Source of the DNA: Actinomadura sp. HBU206391
GTDB lineage: Bacteria; Actinomycetota; Actinomycetes; Streptosporangiales; Streptosporangiaceae
Length of the DNA stretch: 64,000 bases
Assembly (NCBI RefSeq): GCF_014323665.1
Contig: NZ_JABVEB010000010.1
Location: 1-64,000 of the forward strand
Direction of reading: 5' to 3'
Each line of letters opens with the position of its first letter. The stretch's first letter is position 1. Both the position numbers and the translations under genes were made by a program. Below are positions 36,858-45,724 of this stretch, piece after piece. The notes below the pieces were generated by a model, which was not told where the DNA came from, searched no databases, and worked only from the letters and a program-made list of their open reading frames with translations.

Positions 36858-37439
36858 TCAGCTCGACGGGATCTGGTCCGGTTCCCTGTGATGGCACCAC
36901 GTCAGGAGGCTGACGCGGCGACCGTCGCGCTCCTTGATCACGGGGTGGTCGCCGGTGAGCCGGAAGCCGGTCGCGCGGGCGACGGCGACGCTGGCCAGGT
37001 TCTCCGGGTCGATCCGCAGGACGACCCGGCGCATCGCCAGCACGTCGTAGGCGTAAGCGGTCATCAGCTCGACCGCCCTGGCCGCCAGCCGTTGCCGACG
37101 GTGCCGTGCGCCGATGCCGTAGGCGAGTTCCACCTCATGGTCGTCCGCATCGGGGCGGAAGAGCAGGATCTCGCCTTGAGCGTTCCGCCCGTCGCTCGTG
37201 ATCGCGAGCTGGATGCCCCGACCGGCGGTGCGATCTTCGCGGGCCTTGGACAGGTAGGCCTGTGCGACCGCGAGGTCGAACGGCGAGGACAGCGGCGTCC
37301 AGCGGTGGATCTGTGGCTCGTCGAAGAGCTCGACCAGCACCGGCAGATCGTCGTCCGCCCATTCCCGCAGGTGGAGCCCATTACCCGAGATCTGGATGGC
37401 AGGAGGAAAGCCGTTCTCTGTGCTGTCCTGTGCCGTCAT
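36858..37439 (-). CDS. GNAT-family N-acetyltransferase
   Basis: A 193-aa acetyltransferase of the RimJ/RimL type. It has the early LHLREWADDDLPVLVELF block, VELAYGIGARHRRQRLAARAV (acetyl-CoA pyrophosphate loop, here RHRRQRLA) and the late DPENLASVAVARATGFRLTG block. The acceptor is unknown. It is a single gene next to a DUF397/Scr1-type regulator pair. Confidence 0.88.
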   Translation of the reverse strand: MTAQDSTENGFPPAIQISGNGLHLREWADDDLPVLVELFDEPQIHRWTPLSSPFDLAVAQAYLSKAREDRTAGRGIQLAITSDGRNAQGEILLFRPDADDHEVELAYGIGARHRRQRLAARAVELMTAYAYDVLAMRRVVLRIDPENLASVAVARATGFRLTGDHPVIKERDGRRVSLLTWCHHREPDQIPSS

Positions 37440-37500
37440 GGGCCGATCCTGCCCAGGTTCGACACTGGAACGTCAAATCCGCCGAGTCGCTCTGACGGCG

Positions 37501-37686
37501 TCAGCCCCGCTTGATCTTCGTGGTGAAGGCGCGCCAGGCCTCGGGCTCGAACGTCAGGGCCGGTCCGTCCGGGTTCTTGGAGTCGCGGACGGCCACGACC
37601 CCGAGCCGCGTCGCCACCTCGACGCAGTCCCCGCCATTGGGACCACTACGGCTGCTCTTCCGCCAGACGGCATCGGTCAGGTCCAT
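37501..37686 (-). CDS. DUF397 domain-containing protein
   Basis: A 61-aa member of the small actinobacterial DUF397 family, with the hallmark WRKSSRSGPNGGDCVEVA and VAVRDSKNPDGPALTF. These proteins are normally encoded directly after an XRE/Scr1 regulator and act with it, as with WhiJ-associated pairs in Streptomyces. Here the start overlaps the end of that regulator gene by 10 nt, but the regulator is broken. Confidence 0.92.
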   Translation of the reverse strand: MDLTDAVWRKSSRSGPNGGDCVEVATRLGVVAVRDSKNPDGPALTFEPEAWRAFTTKIKRG

Positions 37687-38461
37687 TTCTCGTCCGCCGT
37701 TCTCCTGATGAGTTGCAGGGACTCACGCTGGGGCAGAGCACACGCCTGGATGGATTCCCAGAGATCGGTGAGGATCTCAAGGTCCTCTGGATTGCGTGCA
37801 AGCTCGCCTCGTACGGCCGTTTCTACGTACGCTACCTCACCGTTTCCGGCTTTGAGAGAGGCGATTACGAAGGGGCTGAGGGTGCCAGGATGCACCCCAT
37901 GCGGGACCACTCGAATGGTGATCCGAGGGGATGACGCAGCCTCGATCAGTTACTCAAACTGCTTCCGCATGGTCTCGGTGTCCCCGATGGGGCGCAGCAG
38001 CACGGCCTCATCCAGCACGCACCGCAACTTGGGCGGAGGCGGCTCTCTCTGGCCAGAAGCTCCTGTCGCTCCAGCCGGGCCGCGACCGCCTCTTCGTCGC
38101 CGTCCAGTACCGCGTGGGCGTAATCCCTGGTCTGCAGTAACCCATAGACCACTGATAGCTGGAACGTACGCAGAACGGTGGCCTGGGCTTCGATCTTGGG
38201 CCATTCGCCGAACCAACTCGGGAAGCGGTCGGCCTTGCGCCAGTCCAGCAGCCGCGACAGCGCACCGCCGGTGTTGAGCGCCTCATCACAGATCTGTGCG
38301 AAGTCGGCCGAGGCGGGCAGCTGACCGGTCTCGATACCGCTGATCAGCGACTCGCTGAAATGGATGAGCTCCCCGAGCCGGGTCTGGGTGAGACCGGCCG
38401 CGAGCCGGTAATGCCGCAGTTCACGACCCCAGATCGCCTGCGGGCCGTACGGTTCGGTTAT
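37677..38461 (-). pseudogene. Scr1/XRE-family regulator (DUF5753), three disabling changes
   Basis: A helix-turn-helix region (IWGRELRHYRLAAGLTQTRL) and a DUF5753/Scr1 region (VVYGLLQTRDYAHAVL, PPPPKLRCVLDEAVLL, VVPHGVHPG, QESLQLIRR-like end) are all recognisable. The gene is broken in three places. The likely start is ATA at 38459-38461, after GGAGG, where ATG is expected. An (AG)4 run at 38043-38050 shifts the frame, fitting gain of one AG. An in-frame TAA is at 37950-37952 between RKQFE and LIEAA. The partner DUF397 is intact. Confidence 0.85.
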
Positions 38462-38625
38462 TTTCGATCCTCCGCGTCCGAGTTCAAGCGCTCCAAGGCC
38501 GCGCGGTCGACCCCCAAGCCCATTTCACTTCGTGACGAAACTCCTACGGAAAGTAGCTTGCACTGGTCACGCTGGGGTTCCACGCCGATCGCGGAAAGTG
38601 CGAGGCGCAGCGACAACTCGAAGCC

Positions 38626-39417
38626 GTGAACACGGCCCGCCGGTCACTTCGGCAGCTCACCGGCGATGCCCGACGCCAGACCGCATCCGTCCTCGCGGCC
38701 CTCGACGACCAGACCAGCAAACTCATCCAGCAGGTACGCAGCCTCAAGTCATCCGAGAGCAGCCGCGCCCGATCGGCTGGTGAGGCACGTGGGCGACCAC
38801 TCCCCGATCTTCCAGGCGACACCTCCGACCTCATCCGGCGAGTCCTCAGCGAAGCCGAGCCGCCGACCGCACCGCCAACGCCGACGCCACCACGGCCCGT
38901 ACACCAGCCCCCTGCCGCCCGGACACCCGTCACCACCGTTCACCCGGTGAAGCCCAGGACGACCGTGGCACCTCCGAGGCCGAGGCCGGAACCGGTGAGG
39001 GTCATCTCACGAGGCAGAGCATCGGCCCCGCCCACGAGCGAATCCCGCCGCTCGGCCGGCGGACCGTCACGCCTTCCCGCTGCGGGGATCCGCACGTGGC
39101 CTGACGATCCACGGCAGGCTCCAGAAGATCGGGCACGCCGCCTCGTCCCTGGCGACGGCTCCAATCCCGGTCGCCGACGCGAGCCCGATCGCATGGGCCC
39201 GGACGGCCGTCCGCCCGATCCTCCCGCCACGGACGGCCACTCGAGCCCACCGGTGGACGTTCTCGGAGACGCTCGCGGATGTTGCCCCGGAGGCATGGGA
39301 CGGAACGTCCGTCGCGACCGGCGGGGCACGGGCGCAAAATGCGTTGCCAGCGACTCCAGCGGTCGTCACCCTTACCGGAACGGCAGGGGAAGACCGGAAC
39401 CCCCACGAAGGGAATGA
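38626..39417 (+). CDS. hypothetical protein, helical N-terminus and Pro/Arg-rich tail
   Basis: Weakly supported. The first 60 codons give a plausible amphipathic helical segment (RRSLRQLTGDARRQTASVLA, DQTSKLIQQVRSLK), and coding-like sequence in the same frame begins before the GTG (LGFHADRGKCEAQRQLEAV). A Pro-rich region follows. The last 80 codons look less protein-like, and another frame may take over there. I do not recognise a family. The 957 bases between the broken regulator and the RNA ligase hold nothing else that I can support. Confidence 0.35.
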   Translation: MNTARRSLRQLTGDARRQTASVLAALDDQTSKLIQQVRSLKSSESSRARSAGEARGRPLPDLPGDTSDLIRRVLSEAEPPTAPPTPTPPRPVHQPPAARTPVTTVHPVKPRTTVAPPRPRPEPVRVISRGRASAPPTSESRRSAGGPSRLPAAGIRTWPDDPRQAPEDRARRLVPGDGSNPGRRREPDRMGPDGRPPDPPATDGHSSPPVDVLGDARGCCPGGMGRNVRRDRRGTGAKCVASDSSGRHPYRNGRGRPEPPRRE

Positions 39418-39418
39418 C

Positions 39419-40534
39419 ATGTCCACGCTGCGGGTCACCGCGGAACGGCTGACGATCCACCCCCACGACAATGCGGACGCGCTCGAGCTTGCGCAGGTCG
39501 GGCTCTACCGGGCGGTCGTCGCCAAGGGCGAGTACAACACCGGCGACTGGGCGCTCTACATTCCCGAAGGCTCACTGCTGCCCGACGACCTGATCGAGGA
39601 ACTCGGCCTGACCGGCAGGCTGGCCGGCTCGCAGAAGAACCGGGTCAGGGCCGTACGGCTGCGCGGCGAGCTCTCGCAGGGCATCGTGTGCAGTCCAAAG
39701 GCTGTGGACGACGTCGACCTGGCCGCAGCGCACGCGGAGGGCCGGAACTTCGCGGCCGACCTCGGAGTCACGAAGTGGGTGGCGCCCATTCCCGTGCACA
39801 TGGCCGGTGAGATGCTCCCCGCGCCCGACCTGATCCCGTGGATCGAGATCGAGGACATCAAGCGCTACCCCGCCATCTTCGAGCCCGGCGAGCCGGTCGT
39901 GGCGACAGAGAAGGTGCACGGCACGGCGTGCCTGTTCACCCTGGCGCTCGACGAGCGTGGCACCGCCTCGAGCGACGACGGCTCGGTGCCGGGCGACTAC
40001 TTCGTCTCCTCCAAGGGGTTCGGCTCCAAGCGGCTCGCCATCGCGCACGCGGACACGAACCTGTACTGGCGCGCGATCGAGAGCTACGGCGTGCCGGCCG
40101 TGGCCGCCCGGATCGCCGAGTTGTTCGACACCGAGCGGGTCGGCATCTTCGGCGAGGTCTTCGGCAAGGGCGTACAGGACCTGGGCTATGGCGCGTCCGG
40201 TGGCGGCGAACGGCCCGGCTACGCCGTCTTCGACATCGCCGTGCAGGTGCCCGGCATCATTCGCTGGCTGGACCCCGGCGAGCTGGCCGACGTGCTCGCG
40301 AAGATGGAGCTGCCCGCCGTACCGCGCCTGTACGAGGGGCCGTACGACCAGGCGGCGCTCATGGAGCTGGCGACCGGCCACGAGACCGTCTCGGGCACGT
40401 CCGCGCACCTCCGCGAGGGACTGGTCGTCAGGTCGGCCACGGGTCGCTACAGCTCGGTCACCGGCGGCCGCGCCATCGCCAAGTTCGTGTCCCCGGCCTA
40501 CCTCACCCGTAAGGGCGGCACGGAGTACGAGTGA
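39419..40534 (+). CDS. RNA ligase (ATP), Rnl5/DRB0094 family
   Basis: A 371-aa ATP-dependent RNA ligase of the Deinococcus DraRnl type (TIGR02306-like). The N-terminal OB-like domain comes first (LRVTAERLTIHPHDNADALE). The adenylyltransferase domain follows with motif I EKVHGT (Lys near residue 168 is the nucleophile), motif IV-like LREGLVVR and motif V-like IAKFVSPAY. Family members seal nicks in RNA or 3'-OH/5'-PO4 ends with a DNA or RNA template. ATG 39419 follows GAAGGGA by 6 nt. It is a single gene followed by a PhoD-like gene. Confidence 0.88.
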   Translation: MSTLRVTAERLTIHPHDNADALELAQVGLYRAVVAKGEYNTGDWALYIPEGSLLPDDLIEELGLTGRLAGSQKNRVRAVRLRGELSQGIVCSPKAVDDVDLAAAHAEGRNFAADLGVTKWVAPIPVHMAGEMLPAPDLIPWIEIEDIKRYPAIFEPGEPVVATEKVHGTACLFTLALDERGTASSDDGSVPGDYFVSSKGFGSKRLAIAHADTNLYWRAIESYGVPAVAARIAELFDTERVGIFGEVFGKGVQDLGYGASGGGERPGYAVFDIAVQVPGIIRWLDPGELADVLAKMELPAVPRLYEGPYDQAALMELATGHETVSGTSAHLREGLVVRSATGRYSSVTGGRAIAKFVSPAYLTRKGGTEYE

Positions 40535-40709
40535 CGACGCCGGAGGCATCCTCGGCGGAGCGTCTGACGGGGCGAGAACCCCGGGCGCTCCGCCGACCGG
40601 CCGAAGATCATCGCGCGTGGTCGGTGGCCTGAACGCGACGTGAACGCGGGCGACGGCTCCAATCCCGTACCCCCCGGCAGGTGGACGCAGCCGCCTGGGT
40701 CGGATAGAG

Positions 40710-42314
40710 ATGCCCTCTATGACGCGTTTGGTGCTAGGCCCCCTGCTCCGCCATGTCGACGACCGTGCCGCAACGGTCTGGGTGGAGACCGAACAGCCGT
40801 GTGAGGTGCGCGTTCTCGACTCCACGGCGCACACGTTCACTGTGCACGGTCACCACTACGCCCTCGTGGAGATCGACGGGCTCGAGCCCGGCTCGGACAC
40901 CCCCTACGAGGTCGCGCTGGACGGTGAGAAGGTCTGGCCCGAGCCGGAGTCGAACTTCCCGCCCAGCCGGATCCGCACGATCGACCCCCGCGACGAACTG
41001 CGGATCGCGTTCGGATCGTGCCGCCGGTCGCCTGCGGCCGAGACCGCCTACGGGGTCGACACGCTGATCGCGTACGCGCACCGGCTCGCCGACGGCGGCG
41101 AGAGCGTCAACTGGCCCAGCGTGCTGCTCATGATCGGTGACCAGGTGTACGCCGACGAGCTCGGCGACAAGATGCGGAAGTTCATCACCGAGCGGCGCGG
41201 CGACGAGGCGCCGGAGGGCGAGCTCTCCGACTTCGAGGAGTACTGCCACCTCTACCAGCTCGCATGGGGCGAGGACGAGGCGGTGCGATGGCTGCTCTCC
41301 ACCGTGCCGAGCCTCATGATCTTCGATGACCATGATATCCGCGACGACTGGAACACCTCGCACACGTGGCGCCAGGAGATGTGGTCGCAGCCGTGGTGGG
41401 AGAAGCGCATCGTCGGCGGGCTCGGCACGTACTGGATCTACCAGCATCTCGGGAACCTCTCTGCCAAGGACCGGGCCGAGGATCCGCTGTACGCGAAGCT
41501 GCGGGCGGCCGGCGACGGCGGTGAGTTGCTGGACGAGTTCGCCGAGTGCGCCGACAAGTCCCCCGAGACCACCCGCTGGAGTTACGCGCACGACTACGGC
41601 GACACCCGCCTGATCGTGGTCGACAGCCGCAGCTCCCGCGTGCTCACCCCGGACCGGCGGGCCATGCTCGACGACGGTGAGCTCACCTGGTTCGAGGAGC
41701 AGTGCGCGGGCGACTTCGACCATCTGCTGATCGGCAGCTCCCTGCCGTACCTGCTGCCCGCCTCAATCCACCACGCGGAGGCCTGGAACGAGGGGGTGGC
41801 CGAGGGCGCCTGGGGCCGGCGGGCGGCGCGCCTCGGCGAGAAGATCCGGCAGGGCGCCGACCTGGAGCACTGGGCGGCGTTCGAGAGATCGTTCCGTACC
41901 GTCGCCGAGGACATCATCAAGGTGGCCGGAAGAGAGCAGGGGAGCGCACCGGCCAGCATCGCGTTCCTGTCCGGCGACGTGCACTACTCCTATCTCGCCC
42001 GCGTCACCGCGCCCTCGATCGGGACCCCGGTCTCCCAGGTCGTGTGCTCACCGCTGCGCAATCCACTGGAGCGGAAGTTCAAGTTCGCCCAAAAACTCGC
42101 GTGCAACGGCGTCCTCACCGGAATGCTCAGGTCACTCGCCCGCAGCGCCAAGGTCCCGAGGCCACCGCTCAGGTGGCGGATCACCAAGGGACCGTGGTTC
42201 GACAACGCGATCGCGACGGTCAAGATCAGCGGCCGCGTCTCCATGGTCATCTGGGAGACGCCCGACGCGGATACCTCGCTGACCGAGCTGGGCCGCGCCG
42301 AACTCTCGGCGTGA
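40710..42314 (+). CDS. PhoD-like (alkaline phosphatase D family) metallophosphatase
   Basis: A 534-aa PhoD-superfamily protein. An N-terminal fibronectin-like domain (GPLLRHVDDRAATVWVET) is followed by the metallophosphatase core: FGSCRRSP, MIGDQVYADE, IFDDHDIRDDW, and LSGDVHYSYLARV near the C-terminus. There is no signal peptide or twin-arginine motif, so it is probably cytoplasmic, unlike secreted PhoD. Substrate is unknown. ATG 40719 is a second possible start. Confidence 0.88.
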   Translation: MPSMTRLVLGPLLRHVDDRAATVWVETEQPCEVRVLDSTAHTFTVHGHHYALVEIDGLEPGSDTPYEVALDGEKVWPEPESNFPPSRIRTIDPRDELRIAFGSCRRSPAAETAYGVDTLIAYAHRLADGGESVNWPSVLLMIGDQVYADELGDKMRKFITERRGDEAPEGELSDFEEYCHLYQLAWGEDEAVRWLLSTVPSLMIFDDHDIRDDWNTSHTWRQEMWSQPWWEKRIVGGLGTYWIYQHLGNLSAKDRAEDPLYAKLRAAGDGGELLDEFAECADKSPETTRWSYAHDYGDTRLIVVDSRSSRVLTPDRRAMLDDGELTWFEEQCAGDFDHLLIGSSLPYLLPASIHHAEAWNEGVAEGAWGRRAARLGEKIRQGADLEHWAAFERSFRTVAEDIIKVAGREQGSAPASIAFLSGDVHYSYLARVTAPSIGTPVSQVVCSPLRNPLERKFKFAQKLACNGVLTGMLRSLARSAKVPRPPLRWRITKGPWFDNAIATVKISGRVSMVIWETPDADTSLTELGRAELSA

Positions 42315-42500
42315 GCGGACCAGCCGTGTACCGTCGCTCCCGCCCATACTCCATACTTTCCTGGAAGAGTGACGAATCGCCGTATTGGCTTACGGCCGTT
42401 TGAGACTTCACTACGCTATGGATGCCCGGGGTCCTTCGATGGCTCGCGTCTACCGCTCAGTGGGTCGAGATGGTCTCGTGTTGACGAAAGGCGGTGTCGC

Positions 42501-43661
42501 GTGGATCGCAGCGCGCTGTTCGTAGATGCCGGCTACCTGCTGGCTGACGGCGCGATGGCGGTGCACGGAACCCGCCATCGGGAGACCGTGTCGTGGGACT
42601 TCGGTGGGCTGCTCCAGCTGCTGAGCAACCTGACCCGTGAGCGCACCGGGTTGCCGCTGCTCCGCTGCTACTGGTACGAGGCCACGATCGAGGGCCGCCG
42701 TGCCTCCGAGCACGAGGCACTGGCCGACCTGCCGGGCCTGAAGCTGCGTCTGGGACGCATCCGGCCCGGCCGCCGTGAGGGCGTCGACACCGAGATCCAC
42801 CGCGACCTCACCACGCTGGCCCGCAACGGCGCCATCGCGGACGCGGTCGTCGTCAGCGGCGACGAGGACCTCGCCCAGGTCGTCTCCGACGCCCAGGCCC
42901 TCGGCGTGCGGGTGACGCTCGTGCACGTCTCGGTCGACGGCAACTGGACCATCTCGCGGGTGCTCCGCCAGGAGTGCGACGACCTCATCGAGATCGGGGC
43001 CGGCCATCTGCGGCCGTACGTCAACGCGCTGACCGGGGCCGACAGCTCGTCCGGCCCGCTGTCCAACGGCCACTCGACGCCCGCGAACTCGCCGATCGGC
43101 CCGCTCAAGACCGGCCCGCACAGCGGCCCTCCACCCGGGTCGCCGATCACCGGCCAGCCGCACCGGTCGCACATGTCCATCCCGGCACGTGTCGGTCCGC
43201 CGTCGCACACCGCCACCGGTGCACCGCCGAACCCGTCGACCACCGGACCGATGCACGCCGCGCCGACCCCCGCGCAGACGTCGGCGCCCGTACACTCCCA
43301 GGCTCCGTCGCACTCGCAGAACCTCGGGTCGCAGTACATCTCGCCGCCGCCACAGCAGCACGGCCCCTACACCGGCCCTCAGCAGATCGCCCCGGTGCCC
43401 GTACAGCAGAACGCGCCGACCCTGTCGGACGCGGTCAAGTCCGCGCACCAGGAGGGCCAGGACTTCGGCGAGTCGGTCGCCAGGGACGCGCCGGCGCTGT
43501 GGCTCGAGGCGGTGCTCGCCCGCAAGCCCCGGATGCCCTCCGATCTCGAGGCCAGACTGCTGCAGGGCTCCTCACTGCCCATCGACTTCCTACTCCACGA
43601 CGAAGTGCGACACGCGCTTCGGCGGGGGTTCTGGGACGCACTCGAACGTTCCCGACGGTAG
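42501..43661 (+). CDS. NYN-domain (PIN-like) protein with Pro-rich linker
   Basis: A 386-aa protein. The N-terminal NYN domain (about residues 1-185; ALFVDAGYLLADG, GVDTEIHRDL, DAVVVSGDEDL) carries the acidic residues of PIN-like ribonucleases, so RNA cleavage is likely. A long Pro/Ser/Thr-rich disordered region follows (about 190-320). The C-terminal segment (GESVARDAPALWLEAVLA, FLLHDEVRHALRRGFWDAL) forms a small helical domain. GTG 42501 follows AAAGG and gives an N-terminus ending in the strand VDAG. It lies two genes from an RNA ligase. Confidence 0.85.
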   Translation: MDRSALFVDAGYLLADGAMAVHGTRHRETVSWDFGGLLQLLSNLTRERTGLPLLRCYWYEATIEGRRASEHEALADLPGLKLRLGRIRPGRREGVDTEIHRDLTTLARNGAIADAVVVSGDEDLAQVVSDAQALGVRVTLVHVSVDGNWTISRVLRQECDDLIEIGAGHLRPYVNALTGADSSSGPLSNGHSTPANSPIGPLKTGPHSGPPPGSPITGQPHRSHMSIPARVGPPSHTATGAPPNPSTTGPMHAAPTPAQTSAPVHSQAPSHSQNLGSQYISPPPQQHGPYTGPQQIAPVPVQQNAPTLSDAVKSAHQEGQDFGESVARDAPALWLEAVLARKPRMPSDLEARLLQGSSLPIDFLLHDEVRHALRRGFWDALERSRR

Positions 43662-43716
43662 AAAGTGCGGAATTCCGATCATCCGTAATCGCCCGCTTCG
43701 CCGGGCGACTGGCGGG

Positions 43717-43722
43717 TAGCGT
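43717..43722 (+). promoter_or_regulatory. -10 element of a probable leaderless promoter
   Basis: TAGCGT (TAnnnT) lies 7 nt before the GTG at 43730, and no ribosome-binding site is visible. Confidence 0.5.
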
Positions 43723-43729
43723 CTAGGGC

Positions 43730-44299
43730 GTGACGCATGTTACGGAAGACGATCTCGACGACCTGGAGTTCGACACACTGCGCACCGGCGATCACACGTC
43801 GGCCGCAGAGCGACTCGCCACGCTGGCGGAGACCGTGTCGGGTGGGGTGTCCAGGGCAAAGGTGCTGCTACGCGCCGGCGAGCAGTGGCAGCACGCGGGT
43901 GATCATGCCAAGGCGGCGGTCCTCTATCGGCAGGCGATAGAGGACGGAGGCGAGACGTACGGGGATCCGCGCGCCTATCTCGCCGACGCCCTCTTCGAGC
44001 TGGGCCGCAAGGATGAGGCGCAGTCGCTGGTCGAGGAGATCCGTGCCGACGTCCCAGGCGATCCCGAGGTCTATCGCACCGTCGCCGAGGTGCTCTACGA
44101 GCAGGGCGATGTGTCGGGCACGTACGAATGGGCCACGGCCGGAGCCGACGTCGTACTCGCCATCCGCGACCGGGGCGACCGGAGCTCGGCCGAGGACAGC
44201 CTGGAGGCGCTGCTCCGGCTCCGCTACCGGGCCCGGGTCGACCTGGGCCAGCCCGAAGACGACTACGACACCCTCTTGGACGACCTCCTCAAGAACTAG
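43730..44299 (+). CDS. tetratricopeptide-repeat protein
   Basis: A 189-aa helical repeat protein. TPR-like helices run from about residue 20 to 150 (RAGEQWQHAGDHAKAAVLYRQAI, YLADALFELGRKDEAQSLVEEI, EVLYEQGDVSGTYEWATAG). No enzymatic domain is seen; it is probably a protein-interaction scaffold in the cytoplasm. The gene converges with the hydrolase-like gene at 44319. Confidence 0.82.
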   Translation: MTHVTEDDLDDLEFDTLRTGDHTSAAERLATLAETVSGGVSRAKVLLRAGEQWQHAGDHAKAAVLYRQAIEDGGETYGDPRAYLADALFELGRKDEAQSLVEEIRADVPGDPEVYRTVAEVLYEQGDVSGTYEWATAGADVVLAIRDRGDRSSAEDSLEALLRLRYRARVDLGQPEDDYDTLLDDLLKN

Positions 44300-44318
44300 C
44301 GAGCGGAGCAGGCGCCTC

Positions 44319-44948
44319 TCAGAGGGCCGCGATGAGGTTCCGCAGAGCCTGTGCGGTGCTGACGGGGTCCTCGCCCTGCCCGCCCGCCAGTTCACGCACC
44401 GGCCAGCCGCGTAGCCTCGCCTGGCGGGCCTGCAGCTCGTACGGCTCGGACGTTCGCAGATAGCCGCAGGGGGCGTCCGGCCAGTCTCCCCGCAGTTCCC
44501 CGGGTGCCGGGAACTCCGCGTCGACGAAGACATAGCCGCCCACCGTGCGATGCGCCGCCCGCTGCGCGAGGCCGAGCGACGGCAGCAGGGCGCCGGCGGC
44601 GTTGTGCGCGACCAGGACGAGCGGCTGAGCGGGCAGGTGCGCCGTGATCTCCATGGCGGCGCGGGCGACATAGCGACCCGTGCTCGGCGGCCGCTGAGCT
44701 CGGCTGTGATCGCCCCCATGGGCGTGGTCGTGATCGGTGCCGTGAGCGTGGCCGTGATCAGTGTTGCGAGCGCGGCCGTTGGCGACGCCTTGATCGGCCC
44801 TGTGCACGTAGCCATGATCGGCGCTGTCGTCACGGAGGTCGGGGACGACGACATCGGTCCCGTAGGAGCGGAGCGTCTCAGGGATCGCTCCCCAGACCGC
44901 CGCGGTGGCGAGGGGGCCGTGCAGGAGGACCAGCGTGCCGGGCGTCAT
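44319..44948 (-). CDS. alpha/beta-hydrolase-fold protein with His-rich insert and Asn at the nucleophile position
   Basis: A 209-aa protein with an alpha/beta hydrolase core: LVLLHGPLATAAVWG (oxyanion region) and LVLVAHNAAGALLPS (nucleophile elbow). The elbow normally reads HSxxG; here Ser is replaced by Asn, so serine-hydrolase activity is not expected. Between residues 43 and 80 an insert of repeated Asp-His-Gly-His-Ala-His units (DHGHAHGTDHDHAHGGDH) could bind metal. The gene starts 51 nt from pyrE on the opposite strand. Confidence 0.75.
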   Translation of the reverse strand: MTPGTLVLLHGPLATAAVWGAIPETLRSYGTDVVVPDLRDDSADHGYVHRADQGVANGRARNTDHGHAHGTDHDHAHGGDHSRAQRPPSTGRYVARAAMEITAHLPAQPLVLVAHNAAGALLPSLGLAQRAAHRTVGGYVFVDAEFPAPGELRGDWPDAPCGYLRTSEPYELQARQARLRGWPVRELAGGQGEDPVSTAQALRNLIAAL

Positions 44949-44986
44949 GGTCCAACCCTGCCATTACCCCGCCCAGGCGCCCCGCA

Positions 44987-44992
44987 TAGGCT
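44987..44992 (+). promoter_or_regulatory. -10 element of a probable leaderless pyrE promoter
   Basis: TAGGCT (TAnnnT) lies 6 nt before the GTG at 44999, with no Shine-Dalgarno sequence. Confidence 0.55.
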
Positions 44993-44998
44993 TCGTGC

Positions 44999-45535
44999 GT
45001 GACCGATCGCGAGGACCTGCTGAACGCAATCAAGAGCAAGGCCGTCGTGCAGGGCGACTTCGTCCTGTCGTCGGGACGCAGGGCGTCCTGGTACGTCGAC
45101 CTGCGCCGCATCACGCTGGACGGAGCGTCGGCTCCGCTGGTCGGCCGGGTCATGCTCGATCTCACCGCCGACCTCGACTACGACGCCGTCGGCGGGCTCA
45201 CGCTGGGCGCCGACCCGGTCGCGACGGCGATGCTGCACGCGGCCGCCGCCCGTGGACGGCTTCTCGACGCGTTCGTCGTGCGCAAGGCGGACAAGGTCCA
45301 CGGGCTGCAGCGGCGCATCGAAGGCCCGGACGTGGCCGGACGGCGTGTACTCGCCGTCGAGGACACCTCGACGACCGGCGGCTCGGTGCTCACCGCCGTC
45401 GAGGCTCTGCGTGCCGCCGGGGCCGAGATCGCGGGAGTCGCGACCATCGTCGAGCGCGGCGCGGCCGATCGCATCCGCAGTGAGGGCCTGGACTACCGCT
45501 CGGCGTTCACCCTGGAGGATCTCGGCGTCGCCTGA
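44999..45535 (+). CDS. pyrE: orotate phosphoribosyltransferase
   Basis: A 178-aa type I phosphoribosyltransferase converting orotate and PRPP to OMP in pyrimidine synthesis. It has the LSSGRRASWYVDLRR block and the PRPP-binding motif VLAVEDTSTTGGS (near residue 120). Its length is typical of actinobacterial PyrE. GTG start without a ribosome-binding site, so probably a leaderless transcript from TAGGCT at 44987. It stands apart from other pyr genes. Confidence 0.95.
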   Translation: MTDREDLLNAIKSKAVVQGDFVLSSGRRASWYVDLRRITLDGASAPLVGRVMLDLTADLDYDAVGGLTLGADPVATAMLHAAAARGRLLDAFVVRKADKVHGLQRRIEGPDVAGRRVLAVEDTSTTGGSVLTAVEALRAAGAEIAGVATIVERGAADRIRSEGLDYRSAFTLEDLGVA

Positions 45536-45575
45536 GCCGGGCCGTACGGCGTCGCCGCAGGAGGGCGATCCGCGC

Positions 45576-45625
45576 GATCGATCCGCGCGCGGATCGATCC
45601 GTACCGCGTTGATCCGTACCGCGTT
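45576..45625. repeat. 24-bp palindrome and 15-bp tandem duplication after pyrE
   Basis: 45576-45599 is a perfect 24-bp palindrome (half-site GATCGATCCGCG). Overlapping its edge, GATCCGTACCGCGTT is repeated at 45596-45610 and 45611-45625. It may terminate pyrE. Confidence 0.7.
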
Positions 45626-45724
45626 GACCTGTCCGACGGTCGCACCTACGGCGGTGCCGCACGGCCGAAGATCGCTCGGGTTCCGGCCTGGCCGCGATCG
45701 AGCCGGCCGGGCGGTCAGATCAGG

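Noticed and set aside
43902-43916. GGTGATCATGCCAAG inside the TPR gene as another copy of the dispersed word
   Set aside because: It lies inside a coding region, matches only part of the core and encodes normal TPR residues.
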